This document shows positions 1 to 4,975 of a stretch of 15,963 nucleotides of DNA, one piece after another. Source of the DNA: Actinomycetota bacterium. Lineage in GTDB: Bacteria > Actinomycetota > Acidimicrobiia > Spongiisociales > UBA11373. Every line of letters starts with the position of its first letter. The stretch's first letter is position 1. Position numbers and translations under genes: made by a program. The notes beneath the pieces are model-generated. The model made no database searches. It had not been told where the DNA came from and saw only the letters and a program-made list of their open reading frames with translations. The stretch covers positions 1 to 15,963 of the forward strand of contig DNGH01000005.1 of assembly GCA_003486285.1 (NCBI GenBank), written 5' to 3'.

Positions 1-554
1 GTGCGGTTGGTGGTGCCGACCTCGACGCTGCGCGCCCCTGCTGCGGCGACGATCTCGGGGAGGCGGAACGACCCCCCGATCTCGATCAGTTCCCCCCGGG
101 AGACCACGACTTCCCCGCCGCTGGCGAGAGCCGCGATCGCCAGCAGGAGGGCTCCGGCATTGTTGTTCACGACCAGCGCCGCCTCCGCACCGGTGAGGGC
201 CATCACCAGCGAGTGGGCGTAGCGGCCCCGGCCGCCGCGCTGTCCGGTGTCGAGGTCCATCTCCAGTGGGGTGTAGTCGGCCGAGGCAGCCGCCGCCGCC
301 GCGGTGGCCTCCGCATGCAGCGGGGCGCGTCCGAGATTGGTGTGGAGCAGGACTCCTGTGGCGTTGATGACGCGTCCGCGCCGGCGGGCGAGCGACTGCA
401 TCTCATGCCGGGCCCGTTCGGTGGGATCGCCGGCGCGATCGTCGCGCCACATCGCCACCGCGCGACGGGCGATCTCCACGAGGAGCGGCCGTGGCAGTGA
501 TCCATCGTCGATCGCAGCGGCGAGCGCGTCGATCGACGGCGGATACGAGACCAT
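1..554 (-). CDS. selA: L-seryl-tRNA(Sec) selenium transferase (selenocysteine synthase), N-terminal part
   Basis: SelA is a cytosolic PLP enzyme that turns seryl-tRNA(Sec) into selenocysteinyl-tRNA(Sec) using selenophosphate. Read from ATG at 554-552, about 184 residues lie in the window before the edge cuts the gene (full SelA is about 450-470 aa). Seen: GRVINATGVLLHTNLGRAPL (about residues 60-79), PLEMDLDTGQRGGRGRYAH (about 95-113), TGAEAALVVNNNAGALLLA (about 120-138), SRGELIEIGGSFRLPE and EVGTTNRT at the edge, all classic SelA fold-type-I signatures. The PLP lysine lies outside the window, so catalytic competence cannot be judged. The start is supported by a TAGGCT box 6 nt upstream, giving a leaderless mRNA. 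It is divergent from the NUDIX operon. selB and selC may lie beyond the left edge. Family assignment is confident; that the organism uses selenocysteine is inferred. Confidence 0.9.
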   Translation of the reverse strand, partial: MVSYPPSIDALAAAIDDGSLPRPLLVEIARRAVAMWRDDRAGDPTERARHEMQSLARRRGRVINATGVLLHTNLGRAPLHAEATAAAAAASADYTPLEMDLDTGQRGGRGRYAHSLVMALTGAEAALVVNNNAGALLLAIAALASGGEVVVSRGELIEIGGSFRLPEIVAAAGARSVEVGTTNR

Positions 555-560
555 GGGCAC

Positions 561-566
561 AGCCTA
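561..566 (-). promoter_or_regulatory. -10 box of selA (leaderless)
   Basis: On the minus strand TAGGCT is followed by GTGCCC (6 nt) and then the selA ATG at 554. A TANNNT hexamer 6-7 nt before the start codon is the typical arrangement of actinobacterial leaderless genes, so transcription would begin at or next to the ATG. No convincing -35 box is visible. Confidence 0.6.
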
Positions 567-576
567 CCGGGGGCCC

Positions 577-582
577 TATATT
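577..582 (+). promoter_or_regulatory. -10 box of the NUDIX operon (leaderless)
   Basis: TATATT, close to the TATAAT consensus, is followed by 7 nt (CGACTTC) and a GTG at 590 in frame with the NUDIX domain. It is only 10 bp from the divergent selA -10 box, so each promoter's -35 region falls on the start of the other gene. This box decides the NUDIX start: no Shine-Dalgarno sequence precedes 590 at normal distance. Confidence 0.6.
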
Positions 583-589
583 CGACTTC

Positions 590-1318
590 GTGGATCCCGC
601 AGCGCCCGTGGAGGTGATTCCCCGGCCTGCCGCGACGATCATCGTGCTGCGGCGGCACGGTGATCCCTTCGAGGTTTTGATGGTGCGCCGGGCGCGCGAG
701 GCCACGTTCATGGGAGGAGCCCATGTGTTCCCGGGAGGGGCCCTCGATCCCGACGACGCCGCACCCGGCACCGGCGCACTGGTGCAATGGTCGGGCGATT
801 CCGCCGAGGTCCCGTGGCGGGCGGCGGCTCTGCGCGAACTCGCCGAAGAGGTCGGGATCGTGGTGACGGTCGGCGGCATCGGCCACTTCGCCGAGCCGGC
901 GGGTGGCCTGTACCGCACCCTCGAGGCGACCGGCCGGCGACTCGATGGGGATGCCCTCCTCTACGTCAGCAACTGGGTGACGCCGCGGGGTCTTCCCAAG
1001 CGCTTCGATGCGCGGTTCTATCTTCTCGAGGTTCCCGCCGACGTCGTGGTGCGCTCGGACCGCACCGAGGTGTACGACCCGGTGTGGGTGACGCCGCGGC
1101 GGGCGCTGGCGGCCGCGGCCGCCGGTGAGTGGCTGGTCGAGGTACCGACCCGGGCGCAACTCGAGATGCTCGCCACCGCCGCCGATCTCGACGGGGTGCT
1201 GTCGGTAAGCCGCCGGGTGGCTCCTGCTCGGACCGAGCCGAGAATCGTGCGGGACTCACAGGGAGCGTGGTCGGTGCTCCTCCCCGGGGATCCGGGGTTC
1301 GAAGAGGCCGACCGATGA
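590..1318 (+). CDS. NUDIX hydrolase, NUDT19/NUDT7-like (possible acyl-CoA or nucleotide diphosphatase)
   Basis: A 242-aa cytosolic NUDIX hydrolase, which would cleave a nucleoside diphosphate linked to another moiety with Mg2+ or Mn2+. Seen: PRPAATIIVL beta strand (residues 11-20), FMGGAHVFPGGALDP (40-54), and the NUDIX helix RAAALRELAEEVGI (77-90) with the REL..EE core at R82, E83, E86 and E87. SNWVTPRGLPKRFDARFYL (127-145) is typical of the NUDT19 subgroup often annotated as CoA/acyl-CoA diphosphatase; the substrate is inference. Reading frame upstream stays open to an ATG at 491, but that would run into selA on the opposite strand; the leaderless GTG at 590 is preferred, with GTG 608 as an alternative. 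The stop overlaps the next start (ATGA at 1315-1318), so it is probably translationally coupled to the following hydrolase. Confidence 0.85.
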   Translation: MDPAAPVEVIPRPAATIIVLRRHGDPFEVLMVRRAREATFMGGAHVFPGGALDPDDAAPGTGALVQWSGDSAEVPWRAAALRELAEEVGIVVTVGGIGHFAEPAGGLYRTLEATGRRLDGDALLYVSNWVTPRGLPKRFDARFYLLEVPADVVVRSDRTEVYDPVWVTPRRALAAAAAGEWLVEVPTRAQLEMLATAADLDGVLSVSRRVAPARTEPRIVRDSQGAWSVLLPGDPGFEEADR

Positions 1319-2088
1319 GAGTCGAACTGGTGCTCGCCCCCAATCCCGGACCGATGACCGGTCCCGGCACCAACACCTGGGTGGTGGTGGCAGGTGGGGA
1401 GGCGGTGGTGATCGATCCCGGTCCCGTGATCGCCGCCCACCTCGATGCGATCGTGGCCGCACTCGCCGGGGTGGCCCCAGTGGGTGTCCTGGTGACCCAC
1501 ACCCATCCCGATCATGCCCCGGCGGCACCACCGTTGGCCCAGCGCCTGGGGATACCCACCATCGGCCCCGGGCCGGGCGGAGGCTTCAGCCCGGACCGCC
1601 GGATTGCCGATGGTGATGTCGTCGAGTTCGGCGGGGCGCGGCTGGTGGCGTTGGCCACCCCGGGCCACACCGCCGATTCGACCTGTTATCGGATCGGAGA
1701 CGCATTGTTCACGGGGGACCACATCATGGGTGGCTCCACGGTGATGGTCGAGGACATGAAGCGCTATCTCGACTCGTTGACGATGCTGCACCGGACCGGG
1801 TTGCGGGTGATCTACCCCGGCCACGGTCCGATCATGCGCGACCCGGATCGCACCATCGGGGAGTATCTCGAGCATCGCCGACAGCGCGAGGCGCAGATCC
1901 TGGCGGCGATCGACGGCGGCGCCACCACCGTCGGTGCTGTGGTGCGGAAGGTGTACGCCGAGGTGGATCCGCGGCTGCATCCGGCGGCGGCGGTGTCGGT
2001 GGACGCCCACCTGCGCAAGCTCGCGGACGAAGGCGTCGTCGACTATCGCGGCGGTGGCTGGACCGGACCGGTAGCGGTGATGCGATGA
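1315..2088 (+). CDS. Metallo-beta-lactamase-fold hydrolase, LACTB2-like
   Basis: A 257-aa cytosolic metallohydrolase. The binuclear zinc site is intact: HTHPDH (H62, H64, D66, H67), H118 in TPGHTADS, D135 in FTGDHIM and H170 in YPGHGP. Residues about 185-257, including LHPAAAVSVDAHLRKLADEG, form the C-terminal winged-helix extension found in the LACTB2/BLACT group. Human LACTB2 is an endoribonuclease; bacterial members are mostly uncharacterised, so the substrate is unknown. ATG 1315 overlaps the NUDIX stop and is preceded by GAGG at 1304-1307 with 7-nt spacing. Its own stop overlaps the M23 gene start (ATGA at 2085-2088). NUDIX plus LACTB2-like pairs are common in actinobacteria; coupling to a secreted peptidase is less obvious. 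Confidence 0.87.
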   Translation: MRVELVLAPNPGPMTGPGTNTWVVVAGGEAVVIDPGPVIAAHLDAIVAALAGVAPVGVLVTHTHPDHAPAAPPLAQRLGIPTIGPGPGGGFSPDRRIADGDVVEFGGARLVALATPGHTADSTCYRIGDALFTGDHIMGGSTVMVEDMKRYLDSLTMLHRTGLRVIYPGHGPIMRDPDRTIGEYLEHRRQREAQILAAIDGGATTVGAVVRKVYAEVDPRLHPAAAVSVDAHLRKLADEGVVDYRGGGWTGPVAVMR

Positions 2089-3308
2089 ACCGCCGCGGCG
2101 TGCGCGTGCTGCTCGTCCTCGTGGCCTTCCTCACCGGGATCCTGGCGGCGCCGGCACTCGCCGAGGTGACCCGCGGCGATGTCGAGGATGCCCGCGAGGC
2201 GCTCCGCCAGGTTCGGGAGCGTCTCGCCGACGAGGTGGCCGCGTATGAGGCTGCGGTCTCCGAAGAGGCGGCATTGCTCGACACCCTGGCTCGCCTGCGT
2301 GTCCAACTCACCGCCCGGGAGCGGGAGCTGGTGCTGGCGCGCGGCGCCGCCCGCGAGCGCGCCGCCGAGATGTACATGAGTGCCGGCAGTACCGGCCCGG
2401 TGACCGGCACCCGCGAGGACGTGGAGCGACTCCCCACCCGCCACGTGTATCTCGAGTCGGTCTCGCAGACCGATCGCGAGGTGGTCAACCGCCTCGAGAT
2501 GGCGCGGCGCGACTTCGAACAGCAGCGCACCCTGGTGGAGCAAGCGGTGGGGGCTCAGGAGGACATGCGCCTCGAGATGGAGCGATTGGTGACGCTCATC
2601 TACGGCGAGCTGGAAGACGCCAACGCCGAGTACCAGACGGTGCGGGCGGAATGGGATGCGCAGGAGGCGGAGCGCCTGCGCCTCGAGCAGGAGGCGCAGG
2701 AGCTGCGCGAGTTCCTCGCCACCTCGACGACCACGACCACGCGTCCTCCGACCACCACCACCCGCCCCGGGCCCACCACCACCGGCCCCGGGCCCACCAC
2801 CACCTCCACTACCGCGACGACGACCACGACCGCGGCGCCGACGTCGACCGCACCGGCGGCCACCACCTCCACCACCGCGACGACGACCACGACACTCCCC
2901 GCCGCACCGCCCGGAACCCGGGTGTGCCCGGTCGATGGTGCCACCACCTTCACCGACTCGTGGGGAGACCCCCGGCCCGGGGGCCGCACCCACACCGGGG
3001 TCGACATGCTCGCCGCCGAGGGGACCCCGCTGGTGGCGATCGAGGCCGGTGTCATCTTGAGTCCCGGCTGGCACTCGGCCGGGGGTCTCGGCCTCTACAT
3101 CCGGGGCGAGTCTGGCGACATCTGGTACTACGCCCACCTCAGCGCCTTCGTGTCCGGCCTCACCGGAGGGATCCGGGTTGCCGCCGGGCAGTTGGTGGGC
3201 TACGTCGGACACACCGGGAACGCCTCGACGCCGCACCTCCACCTCGGCTGGCAGCCCGGCGGCGGGGCCTATCAGAACGCCTATCCGGTGGTCGCAGGCC
3301 TGTGCTGA
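2085..3308 (+). CDS. Secreted M23 (LytM/EnvC-like) peptidase with coiled coil and Thr-rich linker
   Basis: A 407-aa exported cell-wall endopeptidase or hydrolase regulator. Layout: signal peptide 1-26 (basic start, hydrophobic core, APALA-EV cleavage site); long alpha-helical coiled coil about 28-210, rich in Glu, Arg and Ala; Thr/Pro linker 213-276; M23 domain about 280-407. Metal ligands appear complete: H303-x3-D307 (HTGVD), H351 (YAHL), and H384 with H386 (HLH), so it is probably an active zinc endopeptidase on peptidoglycan crosslinks, unlike degenerate EnvC/NlpD. C281 and the last residue C407 are matched in the paralogue downstream and may form a disulfide. Start ATG 2085 overlaps the previous stop. 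The coiled-coil-plus-LytM layout resembles EnvC; a divisome partner such as FtsEX is inference, none being in the window. Confidence 0.88.
   Translation: MNRRGVRVLLVLVAFLTGILAAPALAEVTRGDVEDAREALRQVRERLADEVAAYEAAVSEEAALLDTLARLRVQLTARERELVLARGAARERAAEMYMSAGSTGPVTGTREDVERLPTRHVYLESVSQTDREVVNRLEMARRDFEQQRTLVEQAVGAQEDMRLEMERLVTLIYGELEDANAEYQTVRAEWDAQEAERLRLEQEAQELREFLATSTTTTTRPPTTTTRPGPTTTGPGPTTTSTTATTTTTAAPTSTAPAATTSTTATTTTTLPAAPPGTRVCPVDGATTFTDSWGDPRPGGRTHTGVDMLAAEGTPLVAIEAGVILSPGWHSAGGLGLYIRGESGDIWYYAHLSAFVSGLTGGIRVAAGQLVGYVGHTGNASTPHLHLGWQPGGGAYQNAYPVVAGLC
2727..2900 (+). repeat. Low-complexity Thr-codon repeat (in-frame linker)
   Basis: ACC/ACG-rich tract encoding the Thr/Pro linker of the first M23 peptidase. 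It contains nested direct repeats: GGGCCCACCACCACC occurs twice within 2768-2802, and ACCGCGACGACGACCACGAC recurs about 64 nt apart (near 2812 and 2876). Such tracts tend to vary in length by slippage; here all units keep the frame. Confidence 0.8.
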
Positions 3309-3348
3309 GCAGCCCCGGCGGCCCGGGCGGATTGCCGCCGACATCGGG

Positions 3349-3354
3349 TAGCCT
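3349..3354 (+). promoter_or_regulatory. -10 box of the second M23 peptidase gene
   Basis: TAGCCT in the context CGGGTAGCCTG, lying 28 nt before ATG 3383. The same ten bases, CGGGTAGCCTG, recur at 6701-6711 before ridA with a similar 27-nt leader, supporting a genuine -10 element. It gives the second M23 gene its own transcript, separate from the upstream operon. Confidence 0.5.
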
Positions 3355-3382
3355 GCGACTTCGCAGTCGACCGGAGTCGGGA

Positions 3383-4465
3383 ATGCGTCGCGCTGGCGTC
3401 GTCCTCATCATTGCTCTCATCGCAGGCACCGCGGTGCCGGCGGGTGCCGAAGTCACCCAATCCGAGCTACGCGAAGCGCGCGACATCGTCAATGCCAAGT
3501 CGGCGGAGCTCGAGGACGAATTGGCGGTGCTCGATGCGATCATCGCCCAGCAGGCAGTCACCGAGAACCGCATCACCAACATCCAGGAGATCATGGCCGA
3601 CCGGGAGCGCGAGATCGCGATCTCCGAATTGGCCGCCCGTGAACAGGCGAGGGCGATGTACGTCAGCGCCGGGGCGACCGCATTCCAGGCCGCGGTGAGC
3701 CCCGAAGGGATCACCCGGCTCGGCACCAAGAACGCCTATCTCGATGCCGTCGTCGACGTCGACGTCGATGCCGTCAACGAGCTCATCTTCCTGCAGCAGG
3801 ACTTCGCCGCGCTCCAGTCCGAGCTCGAGGTGCTCGCCGTCGAGCAGGAGGAGTTGGCCGAGGAGATGGCGACGGTCACCGCGGGCCTGCTGGCCGAACT
3901 GGACGAGGTGAATGCGGAGTATCAGGCGTTGTACTCGCAGTGGCAGAAGGAAGAGGCCGAGCGCCAGCGCCGTCGCCTTGAGCAACTCGCCCGCAACCGC
4001 GCTGCGGCCGCCGCCGCGGCCGCCGCCAGCGGCAACTATGCCAGCAGCGCCTTCGTCGATCCCAGCGGCCGCACCTGCCCCGTGGACGGGGCCAACACCT
4101 TCCGCGACTCCTGGCTCGAGCCCCGCTCCTATCGCGGCGGGGTGCACCACGGCACCGACCTCATCGCCTCTCCCGGTACGCGGCTCGTCGCCATCGAGGC
4201 GGGATACGTCTACAGCATGAGCTGGCACTGGGCCGGCGGCAACGGGCTGTACATCCGCGGCAACAGCGGCGACGTCTACTACTACGCCCACATGCAGGGA
4301 TACGCCGCCGGCCTCAGCTCCGGCGACCGCCTCGGCGTCGGCCAGTTGGTCGGATACGTCGGCAGTACGGGTGCCTCCTCGGTGCCCCACCTCCACCTCG
4401 GCTACCAACCCGGCGGCGGCGCGCTGGTGAACCCGTATCAACTGACGGTGAAGCTCTGCCGCTGA
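3383..4465 (+). CDS. Secreted M23 (LytM/EnvC-like) peptidase, paralogue of the upstream gene
   Basis: A 360-aa exported zinc peptidase. Signal peptide 1-22 (MRRAGVVLIIALIAGTAVPA, then GAEV); coiled coil about 24-207; short Ala-rich stretch 207-215; M23 domain about 230-360. Metal ligands H255-x3-D259 (HHGTD), H303 (YAHM), H336 and H338 (HLH) are all present. C232 and C359 match the cysteines of the neighbouring M23 protein, as do the blocks TCPVDGA, YIRG.SGD, YYAH, GQLVGYVG and HLHLG.QPGGGA, so the two are tandem duplicates. The Thr-rich linker of the first copy is replaced by a much shorter Ala tract. Start ATG 3383 has GGAG at 3373-3376 with 6-nt spacing; the frame stays open far upstream but only as a shadow of the first M23 gene. 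The stop lies inside a hairpin. Confidence 0.88.
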   Translation: MRRAGVVLIIALIAGTAVPAGAEVTQSELREARDIVNAKSAELEDELAVLDAIIAQQAVTENRITNIQEIMADREREIAISELAAREQARAMYVSAGATAFQAAVSPEGITRLGTKNAYLDAVVDVDVDAVNELIFLQQDFAALQSELEVLAVEQEELAEEMATVTAGLLAELDEVNAEYQALYSQWQKEEAERQRRRLEQLARNRAAAAAAAAASGNYASSAFVDPSGRTCPVDGANTFRDSWLEPRSYRGGVHHGTDLIASPGTRLVAIEAGYVYSMSWHWAGGNGLYIRGNSGDVYYYAHMQGYAAGLSSGDRLGVGQLVGYVGSTGASSVPHLHLGYQPGGGALVNPYQLTVKLCR

Positions 4466-4482
4466 GCGGGGACGCTCAGCGG
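4459..4482 (+). terminator. Hairpin over the M23 stop codon, possible terminator
   Basis: CCGCTGAGC and GCTCAGCGG form a perfect 9-bp stem with a 6-nt loop (GGGGAC). The TGA stop at 4463-4465 lies within the left arm. There is no T-run after it, so it is not a canonical intrinsic terminator, but GC-rich actinobacteria often use such stems. It also separates the M23 gene from the inverted-repeat element 20 bp downstream. Confidence 0.5.
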
Positions 4483-4501
4483 AGCCGACAGCCGAGGCGA
4501 C

Positions 4502-4525
4502 AGGTATCAGGTGTCAGGTATCAGG
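4502..4525 (+). repeat. Left terminal inverted repeat, CAGGTRT heptamers
   Basis: From 4501 the sequence reads CAGGTAT, CAGGTGT, CAGGTAT, CAGG: three heptamers and a partial fourth. Its reverse complement occurs at 4947-4970 with one mismatch. The innermost CAGG also forms the left end of the 20-bp palindrome. A 7-nt unit is not a multiple of three, so copy-number change would shift the frame of any protein start placed within it. Confidence 0.9.
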
Positions 4526-4951
4526 TTCGGATCCGAACCTGTTGACATCGTCATTGAGACCGCAGACATTCCTTGGGTGCGCAGTCACCGCGAGCTTGTT
4601 GTTTGGCACCGAGCGTCGGACAACGCGTCAGTCGTCTACCGCCTCACCGCTGGGTTTCCGCGGAGCGAGACGTTCGGGCTCGTTGCACAGATGCGTCGGT
4701 CGGCGATATCAGTCGTTTCCAACATCGCCGAGGGTGCGGCGAGGAGCTCCGAGCGCGAGTTCTATCGCTTTCTCGATATCGCCATGGGATCAGCCGGGGA
4801 GCTGCAAGCCCAGTTGGACATCGCGGGGCGGTTTGAATTCGGAGATCCTGGGCTTCGAGCTGCCGCGACCGCCCAAGTCGATGAAGTCAAGCGGATGCTG
4901 GCGTCGCTGATGCAGGTGGTGCGGAGACGCGCCGCAAAGCGGAGTACCTGA
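4511..4951 (+). CDS. Four-helix-bundle protein, S23/IVP family
   Basis: 146 aa from GTG 4511, or 124 aa from GTG 4577, which matches the usual family start just before SHRELVVWHRA. Diagnostic blocks: HRELVVWHRASD, VYRLTAGFPRSETFGLVAQ, MRRSAISVVSNIAEGAAR (residues 61-78 of the long form), and REFYRFLDIAMGSAGELQAQLDIA. These define the S23-type four-helix bundle, a pentameric basic fold related to the Avd accessory protein of diversity-generating retroelements. Members are encoded in 23S rRNA intervening sequences and at many other sites; biochemical function is unknown, nucleic-acid binding being suspected. Base composition is lower in GC than neighbours, suggesting transfer. Both ends of the longest frame lie in the terminal repeats. 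No reverse transcriptase or template repeat is nearby, so an Avd role is unlikely. Confidence 0.88.
   Translation: MSGIRFGSEPVDIVIETADIPWVRSHRELVVWHRASDNASVVYRLTAGFPRSETFGLVAQMRRSAISVVSNIAEGAARSSEREFYRFLDIAMGSAGELQAQLDIAGRFEFGDPGLRAAATAQVDEVKRMLASLMQVVRRRAAKRST
4522..4541. promoter_or_regulatory. Perfect 20-bp palindrome, possible operator
   Basis: CAGGTTCGGATCCGAACCTG is a perfect 10+10 palindrome. It overlaps the end of the left terminal repeat and directly abuts TTGACA at 4542-4547. The position suggests an operator for autoregulation, or a recombination/processing site for the element. Function is inference; the symmetry is directly visible. Confidence 0.5.
4542..4570 (+). promoter_or_regulatory. 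Possible promoter of the S23-like gene
   Basis: TTGACA (4542-4547, full -35 consensus), a 17-nt spacer, then GACATT (4565-4570), followed by 6 nt and GTG 4577. The -35 and spacing are ideal; the -10 is poor (3 of 6). If used, it would yield a leaderless mRNA starting at GTG 4577, matching the leaderless pattern elsewhere in the window. Confidence 0.4.
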
Positions 4952-4970
4952 TACCTGACACCTGACACCT
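4947..4970 (-). repeat. Right terminal inverted repeat, heptamers
   Basis: Reads CCTGATA, CCTGACA, CCTGACA, CCT; the reverse complement matches the left repeat at 23 of 24 positions. It contains the TGA stop of the S23-like ORF and ends 5 bp before the mrp stop codon. In RNA the two repeats would pair into a long stem closing the whole ORF, as in rRNA intervening sequences. Confidence 0.9.
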
Positions 4971-4975
4971 AGGTC

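Larger units (their letters stand above)
4502..4970. mobile_element. Compact inverted-repeat element carrying an S23/IVP-type gene (IVS-like)
   Basis: A 469-bp unit bounded by 24-nt inverted repeats (4502-4525 and 4947-4970, 23 of 24 matching), each made of heptamers CAGGTRT. It holds one ORF, from the S23/four-helix-bundle family first known from intervening sequences inside 23S rRNA genes. Start (if GTG 4511) and stop (TGA 4949-4951) both fall inside the terminal repeats, so ORF and repeats form one unit. GC content is visibly lower (more GTT, TTT, CGA, ATT codons) than in the flanking genes. It sits in the convergent gap between the M23 gene and mrp, its right end touching the mrp stop. 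No target-site duplication or transposase is visible. Mobility is inferred, not shown. Confidence 0.6.

Noticed and set aside
203..1159. 318-codon minus-strand open frame spanning the selA/NUDIX junction
   Set aside because: Out of frame with selA, whose correct frame shows strong family motifs, and antisense to the NUDIX gene.
3316..3340. Terminator between the two M23 genes (CGGCGG/CCGCCG)
   Set aside because: Six-base arms in very GC-rich DNA with an internal alternative pairing and no T-run; not above background.
2043..3344. 433-codon minus-strand open frame opposite the first M23 gene
   Set aside because: Composition (Gly/Arg/His-rich, Val/Gly repeats from the Thr codon tract) and exact overlap with a well-supported gene mark it as a GC-rich shadow.
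3755..3775. GACGTC/GTCGAC palindromes in the second M23 gene
   Set aside because: They arise from the Asp-Val codon repeat (DVDVDVDA) within the coiled coil and need no regulatory explanation.
4502..4970. Diversity-generating retroelement with Avd-like protein
   Set aside because: No reverse transcriptase, template or variable repeat is visible; only the four-helix-bundle fold is shared.
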